Source of the DNA: Peribacillus frigoritolerans | GTDB lineage: Bacteria; Bacillota; Bacilli; Bacillales; DSM-1321 | Assembly: GCA_030562215.1 (NCBI GenBank) | Contig: JAUPFL010000003.1 | Span: forward strand, 124,001 to 188,000 | Length of the DNA: 64,000 bases | Direction: 5' to 3' | Shown here: positions 1 to 10,132 of the stretch, piece by piece | Layout: every line of letters starts with the position of its first letter | Numbering within the stretch: position 1 is the first letter of the stretch | Made by a program: the position numbers and the translations under genes | Notes under the pieces: generated by a model | Database searches by the model: none | Seen by the model: only the letters and a program-made list of their open reading frames with translations | What the model was told of the DNA's origin: nothing

Positions 1-1353
1 TACGTTTTTCTTATGATAAAACAAAAAGTATGACCCAATAACTAGAATCGTGAGAAGGGTTGTAAGAAAGAATTGCATTCTCATGGAATCAATAAACGCC
101 TGAGCAACGAATATAATAAATAATACGGCAATGGTCGCGTAGGTTAAATAAGGGAAAAGCCACATTTTCACTTTGAGTGTCCCCGGATTTTCTTTTTCCG
201 TCTTTTTCCGTAAATATAGATGAGAAAAGGCGATAAAGATATACATGATCATCGTGACTCCTCCAGAGCTGTTTGCGAGAAAAGCAAACAATTTATCTGG
301 AGAAACAAATTTAAAAGTCGTGAACACATAAGCAAAGAAAACACTTGCCATTAACGCCCAAATCGGGATTCCCGCTTATTCACTCGGGAAAGGATTTTCG
401 GTGCATCACCTTTTTTGATAAAGAATATAACATACGAGAGCTTGTATATAGTCCTGAATTCAAAACAGAAAGCAATGAAGTGAAGATTACGATATTCATG
501 ATTTGACCCGCTGCCGGCAGGCCTGCCATGTCAAATACGCTTGCATAGGGGGTTTTCAGTAAATCTTCTGCCCCTTGGGGAATTACGAGAACCAACACGG
601 TCACTGAACCAACAAAGAAAAGAAGGAGACGCCATACAACACTGTTTATGGCTCTAATAATATTTTTTCAGGGTTTTCAGACTCTCCTGCAGCAATGGCA
701 GCTACCTCACTTCCCGATAAAGAGAAAGTAATGAATATCACACTAAGAAGGACAGGCAGAAAACCTTTTGGTAAAAATCCTCCATCTCCAGTAATGTTTG
801 AAAGGCCTGGTGAATCAAATCCCGGAACAAATCCAAATATCATGGCGGCACCCAGGATGAGGAATATTACAATGGCAGCCACTTTCATGAAAGCTAACCA
901 GTATTCAAATTCCCCATAAGCTTTGACTGAATAGATATTCGTAATCATCATTAATATAGGGAAAGATAGACTGGCAGCCCACATAGGTATACCAGGAAAC
1001 CAATCATGAATCATAGTACCTAATAACGTAGTTTCAATGGCAATGATGATTACCCAGTTGAACCAGTATAACCAGCCGATCGTGTAACCGGCCCAAGGAC
1101 CGAATGCTTGATGTGCATATGTTGAAAAGGATCCGCTATCAGGATTTACCACAGCCATTTCACCCAGCATACGCATAATAAGCACAATCATCAATCCTGC
1201 GATTATATAAGATAAAATAGCACCAGGTCCTGCTGAATCAATTATTGTTCCGCTTCCGATAAATAGTCCTGCCCCAATTACCCCGCCAATAGAAATCATT
1301 GTGACGTGCCTGGTCTTGAGACCATGTTTCAATTCATTTGTTTGAAGTGCCAC
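1..1353 (-). CDS. Amino-acid permease (APC family, GabP-like), frame-broken, 3' end outside window
   Basis: Integral membrane amino-acid transporter of the AAT/APC family, most like GABA/lysine-type permeases. The N-terminus shows the family signature GGVIGAGLFIGSG and LGEMAVVNPDSGSFS, followed by hydrophobic segments and GESENPEK. The frame is lost near 665 (a run of six A where seven restores KNIIRAINSV), again near 407 (six A) and near 373 (one G short). After these corrections the reading is open to base 1, so the C-terminus lies outside the window. The start is probably the GTG at 1353, which follows an AAGGATGGTGA ribosome site. Gene identity is firm; the exact substrate is unknown. Confidence 0.85.
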
Positions 1354-1365
1354 TATTGTCACCAT

Positions 1366-2166
1366 CCTTTAAAACTGTCAATTTACCGTTTTGTAAGCAG
1401 TAAACCACTACTCAAGGGTAACCTAGTAGAAATCTTTCATTCAAAAACAATGTTTACAGTCCTATCCCCGTTTCATCAATAGTTTTAATTAGGTCAAATT
1501 CACAATCGTTATATGTATATTGCACAGCGAATATTCTATTAACCGTAATGCTTTTCTATTTATACTCCCTCTTTACTACATCAGCCCCTCAACTAAATAC
1601 ACGGAAAGTACAATGACCTTGTTGATTTTGCACTTTCGCTTTTTGTTGAGTGAAGTCCTTTTATGTAAAAATATAGTTACCCAGCTCTATTCTTTCTTTA
1701 CCTCACTATTCTTTTTTATAAAAGCACCCTCTCTCACTAAAATTTTATACATATATATAAAAGCAATATCCATGCCAAAAAAAGGATAGTTATTTTATTA
1801 CGGTTTAACGCTTTTATGAATCCAAAACGATTCATTATTGCATCATAAATATATTTATTGATTCATATACTAATTATTGACCCTTTTTGATTCACAATCG
1901 AATTAAAAAATGACAATTTAACTGTTTTCTTTTTTCATTTCGACAAATATACATACTAAAAAATAACAGAGATAAAAAGAAGATGCTAAAAACCAAATTA
2001 TGATTTCTTGGCATCTTCCATATATTTATTTTCAGTGAGAATGGTTTAATGTAAAATACCGGCAGAGCCGGAATGCCCTTCCCTATTAATCAAAGATTTG
2101 CGTATATGCTTCGAAAAATATCGATATGTATATAATGCTAAATGTAAAGTCACTATATGATATGTA
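1366..2166. other. AT-rich intergenic region, no gene found
   Basis: Between the permease start and the histidine kinase stop there is AT-rich sequence without a convincing coding region on either strand. A weak imperfect hairpin (GAAGATGC with GCATCTTC, about 1979-2019) and a tiny CCGGC/GCCGG hairpin near 2060 are the only structures noticed. The permease promoter should lie here, but I could not assign -35/-10 boxes. Confidence 0.4.
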
Positions 2167-3323
2167 TTAAACCCTTATAAATTCATCCTGTACTTTAGGG
2201 AAATGGATGCTGAATGTGGTTGAATTTTCATTGGAGTCACAATTCATATATCCATCATTACTTTCAATGATCTTTTTACATACGTATAACCCAATTCCCG
2301 TTCCTAACTCTTTCGTTGTGACAAAGGGTTCAAAAATAGATTCGATCAATTCACTGGCAATGGCCGGTCCATTATTTGAAATTCTAATAATTCTTTCATT
2401 CGCCTCAATTAAAGAGTTAATCCTCAAAATTCTTGGATGTTCCTTATCCTTTAAGGCATCAATCGAATTTATAAATAGATTCAAGAACACTTGTTTTAAC
2501 CCATCCTTGCTCGCTGTCATGACGAAGTTTGGATAAATATCTATTTCCACATTAACACTGGCATCCACAATATTTGCATATGTCAGTTCTTGTATTTCTT
2601 CAATTAACTTTAACACTGAAATTTCCTCTCTTTGTTCCTCATTAAAATCTGATTTAGAGGTATGGAGGAATTGGGTTATCCTGAAATTCAGCTGATTTAA
2701 CTCATAATCAATGATATCCAAATATTTTAAGCCCGGGTTCTCCTCTTCAGTAATTTATTGAAACCCATGATAGCTGTAAGAGGGTTTCGGAACTCATGTA
2801 CAAAGCTTGATGATATCTGACCGAGTACCGCTAATTTATCTTTGTGGTTTTCACTAATATAAGACTTTTTTTCCTCAATCACTTCATTTGTAAGATTCGT
2901 ATATCTCGTTACTGCATGGTAGCTGAACGTATCAAAGTGCAAGTTGATGTCATTAATGAATTTCTGCATATAATTAATTGGGACATTTGCCCCAAAGAGA
3001 TTTCTGATTATGATATTTCTACCCAAATTGATATTATAAAGAAAATCCCCAATGTTGATATTTGCTTCTAGACGTTCTTTTGCAACCTGGTAAGCCAATT
3101 TTATCAGCACATCTTCAGACAGTACCTCCTTGAACGTTTGGATGACCAGTGAGTACATCCCATAACCATTTTCTTTAACCTTTTCTTTGTAGGGGTCTAT
3201 TTCATTGATCTTAATAGTCTCGTTCCATTCATTTAAAAACACAGATTCATTTTCTTCCAAATATTGAATCAATACATGTTTATACTTCTTATGTTCAGAT
3301 GACAACTCCATACTATTGACCAC
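2167..3323 (-). CDS. Sensor histidine kinase with HisK_N-type N-terminal domain, one frame break
   Basis: Soluble two-component kinase of the type seen among Bacillus sporulation-kinase-like proteins. Residues about 10-120 form an all-helical N-terminal sensor domain (HisK_N-like). The H-box is FVHEFRNPLTAIMGF (about residue 175), followed by an N-box FLNLFINSIDAL, a D-box SNNGPAI and a G-box GTGIGLYVCKK. The frame breaks near 2740, where AAGAGGAG should read AAGGAGGAG (one G short); restoring it fuses KLLKEENPGLKYL to DIIDYELNQ. No transmembrane segment is visible. No response regulator is adjacent, so it probably acts as an orphan kinase. The start is the GTG after GGGGATGT. Confidence 0.85.
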
Positions 3324-3464
3324 ACATCCCCTTACGGAATTTTAGATACTATATCAATAACATCATTCTAAATGAGATTTTGATTTCCTGCACTTCATTA
3401 TTCATTGTTTTTCAGGTGAAATATAGCTTATAAGGAGACAAGGTATGATAGTTACTTGCAATAA

Positions 3465-3490
3465 CAAAGAACCGACCAAATCAGGTCGGG
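3465..3490 (-). terminator. Probable terminator of the sigma-54 activator gene
   Basis: Inverted repeat CCGACC (3472-3477) and GGTCGG (3484-3489) with a six-base loop, followed on the minus strand by TTCTTTGTT. It lies about 60 bases past the stop of the activator gene. Confidence 0.5.
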
Positions 3491-3548
3491 AATCTGAGAT
3501 TTTAAAAAACAAACTCATCATTCATCTTTTTTATATACTAAGAAACTA

Positions 3549-5379
3549 TTACCTTTGAAAGTTGATTCCATATTTTTTCATTTTTCTATAAAGCGTATTT
3601 CGGCCGATGTCGAGTTGTTTCGCGGCGTTACTGATATTTCCATTTGTTCGTTCCAATGCATGTCGAATAAGTTGGGTTTCTTGTTCTTGAAAATTTCTTG
3701 GTTCTCGATCGGCATTTGCCCCTTCCTCATTTGTAATGAAAGAAACAGGACAAAGTGCAACAAACAAGTCTCTTGTAATCGGGCCATTATCAGCTAGGAA
3801 TGCAGCCTGTCCGAGCACGTTTTGCAATTCACGGAAATTTCCCGGCCAAGAATATTCCAAAATGAATGTTTTAGCTTCGTCAGTTAGTTCGGTATGTTCG
3901 CTCTTATAAGGTAAATCCGCTAAAATGTATTCTGCTAACAGCAATAAATCTTTACGACTCCTCAGATTTGGAAGTTTTAAAGATAATCCACAAAGGCGGA
4001 AAAATAGATCTGCACGGAATTCTCCAGCTTCAATTTCTTTTTGTAAGTCTTTGTTGGTGGCAGCAATGACCCTAACATCGATTGGAATGGAAGCATGTCC
4101 GCCGACACGTCACGCATCGTTCCTGAAGCACACGGAGCAGAGTCGCTTGAGCTTGAAGCGGCATGTCCCCGATTTCATCCAAAAACAAGGTTCCGCCATC
4201 TGCAGCTTCGAACTTCCCCTTATGCCCGCCGCTTTTTGCTCCAGTAAAGGCACCCTTTTCATAACCAAATAACTCACTTTCCAATAAGTTTTCAGGAATT
4301 GCGCTGCAATTGATGGCGATGAATGGCTTATCACTTCTTAAGCTATGCCCATGAATGGATTGAGCGAAAAGTTCTTTTCCCGTTCCGCTTTCACCAGTGA
4401 TTAGGAGGCTGATATCAAGCGCTGAAGCTCTTTTAGCAATGGATATGGTTTGATTCATTTGCGGATCATTACTTATTATATCGGTAAATTGATAACGATT
4501 AGTTGTTAATCCATCAATCAATTTCTGTTTTTTTAACCGCACGATCACGGATGATTGATGTTCTATATTTTTGCCAAGGGTTTGAACCAAGAACTCCTGG
4601 TCTTTAATTGAAACTCTCTGTTCTAAAACAAGTGGGTCTATTCCTGATACAATATTCGATACCGGTTTTTCCAGTGTGCCGATAACATGTGACGCCGCTG
4701 AATTAAGATCTGTAACCTTCCCCTCTTTATCAAGGGTAATTAACGGATCAGGGTATGAATCATATATAAAATAAAGGTTTTTCTCCCTTTTTTGTGTATG
4801 GGACAATAAGAGTGATTGTTTGATGCTATCAGCCACCCTCTGAACTAAGCTAATGGAAAAAGGATGATAATTCTGTTGATGACTGCTTAAGTTCAAAACA
4901 CCAAGCAGGTGCCCATCTGGGTGATAAATGGGCGATGCGGCACAAGTAAGGAAATGGTTATCCTGATGAAAGTGCTGACTGCCATGAATCAATACAGGGT
5001 TTTTCTCCACAATGGCTGTTCCTATTGCATTTGTTCCTTTTGATTCCTCTAGCCAATTGGCCCCTTTCCTTAGGGAAACATTATCTGCATGTCGGATGAA
5101 GGCTGGATCCCCAACTGTTTCGATGATATATCCTTCAGGAGCAGCAAGTAATAAAATGGACTCCAAACCATTAATCGAGTGATAAACTTCTTCTAAAATG
5201 GGAGAAGAATGGTACAGGAGTTCCGCATATCGATCGTGGTATTCAGCCAACTCAAATGCACCAAGCATATCTTCCTTATCCATCATGCTTGGCTGAAGTC
5301 CCTTCGAAATGCACCGCTGCCATGATTCTTGAATAAATGCCGGTATGGTTCCTTTATCCGCGCTTATATTAACAGACAT
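3549..5379 (-). CDS. Sigma-54-dependent transcriptional activator, AcoR-like, one frame break
   Basis: Enhancer-binding protein that drives sigma-54 (SigL) promoters. In order: a GAF-type sensor region (about residues 60-190, with KGTNAIGTA and [11 protein letters not shown]), a PAS-like segment (about 205-265, [12 protein letters not shown]), an AAA+ ATPase domain with Walker A GESGTGKE, the sigma-54 contact loop GAFTGA and Walker [12 protein letters not shown], and a C-terminal Fis-type helix-turn-helix ([20 protein letters not shown]). The frame is lost near 4107 (GTGACGTGTCGG appears two bases short), which removes the R-V-G-G-H-A segment; correction gives about 610 residues, the family's normal length. 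It is divergent from the aldehyde dehydrogenase, whose promoter is of the sigma-54 type, so that gene is its likely target. Start ATG follows GGGAGGATT. Confidence 0.93.
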
Positions 5380-5563
5380 TGAATAATCCTCCCGTATGTA
5401 TAATCCAGTAAATCGGCTTCTGTTTTTTATTCAATTTCATTTAAACTCTATGTGATTCAAAGCTTCAGAGCATTCAGGGTTCGTTCATTCTATTTAATTA
5501 TAACAGAAAATTCAGATATTCACCAAAATGAAAACAGCCTAAAGGGAACTACTAAACTTTTTT

Positions 5564-5603
5564 TGTTCCATATTGGAACACCTGCCTGCTCCAATATGGA
5601 ACA
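5564..5603 (+). promoter_or_regulatory. Twin palindromic upstream activator sites
   Basis: TGTTCCATATTGGAACA (5564-5580) is a palindrome with perfect 7-base arms, and TGCTCCAATATGGAACA (5587-5603) is a near-perfect second copy. Their centres are 23 bases apart, about two helical turns, and the second centre lies about 85 bases upstream of the -12 element. This is the arrangement expected for an enhancer bound by the divergently encoded sigma-54 activator (inference). Confidence 0.8.
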
Positions 5604-5666
5604 GTAAGGCATCTTCCCATATCCCTCTACCATCTTCTTTAGCTGATTTCATCGGTTTTTTGTTTA

Positions 5667-5682
5667 TGGCATAAGTCTTGCA
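5667..5682 (+). promoter_or_regulatory. Sigma-54 (-24/-12) promoter of the aldehyde dehydrogenase gene
   Basis: TGGCAT-AAGTC-TTGCA matches the -24/-12 consensus TGGCAC-N5-TTGCA with one mismatch and exact spacing. It lies about 205 bases before the aldehyde dehydrogenase start and downstream of the twin palindromes, giving a complete sigma-54 control region. Confidence 0.85.
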
Positions 5683-5886
5683 TAATTACATGTCGAGAAA
5701 TTGATTCCTTTTGATAAAGGGGGAAAGAAATCAAGTAATCCAGATTTAAAAGAGATTCAGAATTGCTGCAAGCCTGTCAAAGGGAATTGTATAAAAAAAA
5801 CATAATAGTATGCCTGATCCTTTTACTTAGAGCCATTGTCCAAACAGATATAGAACTTAAAATCCAAATGAAAAGGGGTATTATAC

Positions 5887-7364
5887 ATGGAACAAACAAT
5901 TAAACTTAATCCACGGGTGCAAGAATTCTTGAAAGGCACTAAAAAGCTTTTGATAAATGGGGAATTGGTGGAAGCTGCTTCAGGAAAAACTTTTGAGACT
6001 CTCGATCCTTCAAACGGCAAGGTTTTAGCGGTTGTAAGTGAAGCAGGTCCGGAAGATGTAGATAAAGCGGTCAAAGCAGCCCGTACGGCTTTCGACAACG
6101 GTCCTTGAAAAAAATGAGTGCATCGGAACGCAGTCGCCTCATTTATAAACTAGCGGACCTCATGGAGGAACATAAAGAGGCGTTAGCACAATTGGATACC
6201 CTGGATAATGGCAAGCCAATTGGCGAAACCACTAATGCCGATGTCCCCTTGCAATCGAACACTTCCGTTATTATGCTGGATGGACCACTAAGATAGTAGG
6301 ACAAACAATACCTGTTGCTGGGAATTACTTCAATTATACCCGTCATGAAGCGGTTGGAGTGGTAGGACAAATCATCCCTTGGAATTTCCCTCTACTTATG
6401 GCCGCATGGAAATTAGGCGCAGCCCTTGCAACTGGATGTACGATCGTTTTAAAACCAGCGGAGCAAACACCGCTTTCAGCATTATATTTAGGTCAATTGG
6501 CGCTTGAAGCAGGTTTTCCTCCTGGCGTTCTCAATGTCATACCTGGATTTGGTGAAACAGCAGGGTCACCTCTTGTAGACCATCCAGAAGTCGATAAAAT
6601 TGCCTTTACCGGTTCAACCTCAGTAGGAAAAATGATCATGCGCCAAGCTTCGGGAACTGTGAAAAAATCTCGTTGGAATTAGGCGGTAAATCACCTAATA
6701 TCATTCTACCGGATGCAGATATGAGCAAAGCCATTCCCGGTGCATTAATGGGCATCATGTTCAATCAAGGACAAGTATGCTGTGCCGGTTCCCGCCTGTA
6801 CATTCAAAAGAAATCCTATGACAACGTGGTGGCTGACTTAGTGTCCCATGCAAAAAACATTAAACAAGGGGCGGGTCTTGATCCAACTACCCAGATAGGG
6901 CCTTTGGTTTCCAGTGAACAATTGGAGAGAGTGGGCAGTTATATTGAAAAAGGAAAGTCTGAAGGAGCTGAGGTGGTTACCGGGGGCAATTACGGACAAG
7001 GAGAGGGTTATTTTGTAACACCTACAATATTTGCAGGCGTTGAAGATGAAATGACAATCGCTAAAGAAGAAATCTTCGGTCCTGTTGTAGCTGCCATGCC
7101 TTTTGATGATTTGGATGATGTGATAAACCGTGCAAATAACTCAGAATATGGATTGGCTGCAGGTTTATGGACACAAGATGTAAAAAAGCCCATTATGTGG
7201 CTAATGAATTAAAAGCAGGTACAGTTTGGGTAAACTGCTATAACGCCTTTGATGCAGCTTCTCCATTTGGCGGGTATAAACAAAGTGGAATCGGTCGGGA
7301 AATGGGCAGTTATGCTTTGGATAATTATACGGAAGTCAAAAGTGTCTGGATTAACTTAAATTAA
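5887..7364 (+). CDS. NAD(P)-dependent aldehyde dehydrogenase (DhaS-like), four frame breaks
   Basis: Oxidises an aldehyde to the acid. Class features: [25 protein letters not shown] in the cofactor fold, LELGGKSPN with the general-base Glu, and the catalytic Cys in [10 protein letters not shown]; the C-terminus has [12 protein letters not shown]. Four one-base losses break the frame: near 6107 (TGAAAAAAA for TGGAAAAAAA), 6253 (TTGCA for TTGGCA), 6667 (six A for seven) and 7186 (six A for seven). Corrected length is about 494 residues, normal for the family. The linked sigma-54 promoter and AcoR-like activator suggest induction by an aldehyde, alcohol or ketol-type compound. Start ATG follows AAAAGGGG. 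Confidence 0.92.
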
Positions 7365-7444
7365 AAAAGAGTGAACGCTGCATATGATCATTCGGCTCAG
7401 ATATCGTGATTGAAATGCATGTTATCGTTCCCTTTAATAATCGC

Positions 7445-7485
7445 AAAAGGTGTACCAAAGTGCGGACTTTGGTGCACCTTTTTCT
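7445..7485 (+). terminator. Terminator after the aldehyde dehydrogenase gene
   Basis: AAAGGTGTACCAAAG pairs with CTTTGGTGCACCTTT across a short loop, followed by TTCTTG. A strong rho-independent hairpin about 80 bases past the stop. Confidence 0.85.
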
Positions 7486-7516
7486 TGTTTTGTAACTTAT
7501 AGGGCTTAGATAAAAG

Positions 7517-7547
7517 AAAAGACCTTTCATTTTTGAAAGGTCTTTTT
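7517..7547 (-). terminator. Bidirectional terminator after the TerC gene
   Basis: AAAAGACCTTTC (7517-7528) pairs with GAAAGGTCTTTTT (7535-7547). On the minus strand the stem ends in a T run and sits directly after the TerC stop; it could also serve the plus strand. Confidence 0.85.
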
Positions 7548-7554
7548 GTATCCA

Positions 7555-8261
7555 TCATCCATTACGTTCGATTTGCATTTTTTCTCTGTTTGCTTTTTCT
7601 TTTTCGATATTTTTCTGTCTTGAAGTTCCGGCTACCAGGATTCCAATCACCACTATTGCTTCAAATCCATATTTAATGAAGGGATTTGTAAAGTAGTCGT
7701 GCATGAAGGGTTCAGCTACGATCATTTTAGCAGAAGTCCAGCCTAGTATTCCCGCACCTATTATTATGATGACTGGGAAGCGTTCGATCAGTTTCAGGAT
7801 CAAAGTGCTTCCATACATCACTACTGGAATTGATACAAGTAAACCGATTACCACTAAAGTGAAATTACCATGAGAAGCACCTGCAACAGCTAGGACATTG
7901 TCCAATCCCATCAATGCATCCGCAATAATGATAGTTTTTATAGCAGCCCACATCGAGTCTGCAGGCTTCACATCATGTTCTTCTTCATCGATAAGGAGCT
8001 TATAAGCAATCCATACGAGGAGTAATCCCCCTATTAAATGCAGTCCTGGCACCTCTAATAGCCAAACAACCAGCAGCGTTGCGATGATCCTTATCACTAT
8101 TGCCCCGACCGCTCCCCATATTATCACCTTTTTTGCTGTTCTTTTGGAAGCTTTCTTGCAGCCAATCCAATAAGGATCGCATTATCACCGGCTAGAACCA
8201 AATCTATCATAATGATCGCTAAAAGTCCTGAAATGAATTCACCTGTTAAAAAATCCAACAC
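7555..8261 (-). CDS. TerC-family membrane protein, probable Mn2+ exporter, one frame break
   Basis: Polytopic membrane protein of the TerC family (YkoY/YjbE group), whose characterised members export manganese. Seven or so hydrophobic segments are visible, with the two conserved acidic motifs LAGDNAILIGLAARKLP near the N-terminus and DALMGLDNVLAVAGASHG in the middle. The start is GTG or the next TTG (8258-8261) after GGGAGG. The frame breaks near 8134 in a run of six A (CAAAAAAGG); one more A fuses PKEQQKK to VIIWGAVGA. A manganese riboswitch with a terminator lies immediately upstream, which fits the proposed role. A charged tail (QKNIEKEKANREKMQ) ends the protein. Confidence 0.9.
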
Positions 8262-8288
8262 AATTTCCTCCCTTTTACAAAAATAAAG

Positions 8289-8425
8289 AGACCTCTGCCA
8301 AATATGGCAAAGGTCTCGCTAAGCACTAAATGAATTAGGCCAATAAAGCCGGTGGGATTCCCACGTAATGACGACTTTATTTCAGGTTATCCCTGACGCT
8401 ACTCCCCTTCACGGGAATAAAGAAT
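8289..8425 (-). promoter_or_regulatory. yybP-ykoY (Mn2+) riboswitch with terminator platform
   Basis: On the minus strand the leader reads GGGGAGTAGCGTC (about 8395-8407), GTCGTCATTACG, CCGGC and CTTAGCGAGACC, matching the conserved blocks of the yybP-ykoY aptamer. The 3' GAGACC strand is shared with a terminator hairpin, GAGACCTTTGCCA with TGGCAGAGGTCTC (8289-8317), followed by TTTATTTTT. Known members bind Mn2+ and turn the downstream gene on; here that gene is the TerC exporter, 28 bases away. Confidence 0.92.
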
Positions 8426-8578
8426 ATGTAATTCTTTAATATTTTTCCATTAGGAAACTACCAAGAAAAAATATCACTAATTCAGTATACCAAAAATACA
8501 AATAAAATAAAGAAAAAATAAGAGATAGGGAGAATATTCATGAAATTAATCTTGCCTAAATCCTTTTAAAGGATAATT

Positions 8579-10066
8579 TCAGTCAATCATCCCTTCTAGA
8601 TATTGGCATAATTCGTTTCCAAGGTTCGGGATATCGCTCAAATCCTTCCCCCAAAGATATTGATTACTTAAGGTCGCTTCTATCAATTGTCTAAGCGGGA
8701 TTTCCCCATTCTCATAACTAAGCCATTGTTCACTGAAAAATTCAATTGTCTTTATATCGTCTTCAACGACATAGTCTTTACCCGCAAAGCTTTTACCAAG
8801 ATAACTCCCCTTCATTTCATTAACCTTGTAAAATCGGATCAGGCCCGAAAAACCTCGTACGATACAGTCGGGCAGCCTGCCTTTCGCCCTATGATATTCC
8901 TCTAAGGTAGGCAGGAGACGAACCTTGAACTTCGAAATGCTATTCAGCGAAATATCGGCCAGGAGGTGATGTACAAAAGGATTCTTAAATCGCTCAAGAA
9001 CACTTTCCCCATATAGCATCATCTCATTTTGATCAAAAGGTAATGAAGGAATTATTTCCTTTTCGATGGCATTGCTCAGAAATTGGTTGAATTCCGGATG
9101 ATCGATTGCCTGTTTTACTTCTTCCAATCCAGATAAAATCCCTAAAGGAGCCAACAAGGTATGTGAACCATTAAGTATCCGTACCTTCCTCATTTGATAA
9201 GGCGTTAAATCTTTTACCCAACGCACATTCAACCCGGATTTTTGTAAAGGAAGACGTTGATCAATACAAATGTCACCTTCAATAGCCCATAAATGGTAGG
9301 GTTCTGCCGTATTTAGCAGAGCATCCTTATATCCCCATGCCGCAAATAGTTTTTCCGACTCATTGGCTGGGAATCCTGTAACGATACGGTCTACCAGCGA
9401 GTTAAGGAAGAGGTTGTCCCGGTCCAACCACTCAATGAATGACTTTGGTAAATCCCAATCCCTGCTATGCTTAAGAACACATCGCTTCAATGAATCACCA
9501 TTTCTCTCTAAAAGCTCACATGGAAGCATGATCAGTCCTTTTTCGCTTTTCCATTGAAATGAAGATAGCGATGATACAAAAAAAGCAGTCAGTTTTCCTG
9601 GAAAAGATTCAATCGGCTTTCCTTCTACCAAAGGAATCGGCTGATATTTAATCCCTGCTTCAGTCGTGTTGGAAACTACAAATTCCAATTCAGGATTTTC
9701 TGCTAGTGCTAAAAATTCCATCCATTCTTCATATGGATCAATTGCCTTCGAAAAAACGGAAATGATCTCTGTATGTTCCACTTTCTCCCCTTGGTGAAAA
9801 CCACGTAACATTAATGTATACAGTCCATCTTGCCGCTTTACTTCCTCTATTTTCCCTTTTCCGGCGGGCCGAGGCTGGGTAACTGCAATGCTTCCCTTGA
9901 AATGACCTTGTTTATTACATTCATAAATCATCCAATCAAAAAAGCCTCGAAGAAAATTCCCCTCCCCAATTTGCAATACTTTTATGGGAAAATCCATCAT
10001 ATGTGAATATTGGACAGCTTTTGTATCTTTACTTAGACGCTTTAGTTGACTATTATTTATGTTCAT
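8579..10066 (-). CDS. uxaB: Tagaturonate reductase (altronate oxidoreductase)
   Basis: NADH-dependent reduction of D-tagaturonate to D-altronate, cytosolic. A member of the mannitol dehydrogenase/polyol reductase family with N-terminal dinucleotide site LQIGEGNFLRGFFDWM, the family-specific VSNTTEAGI segment and the catalytic-region motif RILNGSHTLLAPLG. At about 495 residues it is full length and unbroken. Start: ATG at 10066 (a TTG two codons earlier is possible) after AAGGAG. It is the last gene of a three-gene run with an LgoD-like dehydrogenase and uxaA, which together supply the step before and the step after. Confidence 0.93.
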   Translation of the reverse strand: MNINNSQLKRLSKDTKAVQYSHMMDFPIKVLQIGEGNFLRGFFDWMIYECNKQGHFKGSIAVTQPRPAGKGKIEEVKRQDGLYTLMLRGFHQGEKVEHTEIISVFSKAIDPYEEWMEFLALAENPELEFVVSNTTEAGIKYQPIPLVEGKPIESFPGKLTAFFVSSLSSFQWKSEKGLIMLPCELLERNGDSLKRCVLKHSRDWDLPKSFIEWLDRDNLFLNSLVDRIVTGFPANESEKLFAAWGYKDALLNTAEPYHLWAIEGDICIDQRLPLQKSGLNVRWVKDLTPYQMRKVRILNGSHTLLAPLGILSGLEEVKQAIDHPEFNQFLSNAIEKEIIPSLPFDQNEMMLYGESVLERFKNPFVHHLLADISLNSISKFKVRLLPTLEEYHRAKGRLPDCIVRGFSGLIRFYKVNEMKGSYLGKSFAGKDYVVEDDIKTIEFFSEQWLSYENGEIPLRQLIEATLSNQYLWGKDLSDIPNLGNELCQYLEGMID

Positions 10067-10132
10067 GATCAAGGAACTCCTTTCTTATTGAAATATCCAA
10101 TTCAGAGTACGATTTAACAGCATACCTAATGC

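Noticed and set aside
1520-1789. Plus-strand coding region in the permease-kinase gap
   Set aside because: Low-complexity Phe/Leu/Ile/Tyr-rich text from AT-rich DNA, no ribosome site and no family likeness.
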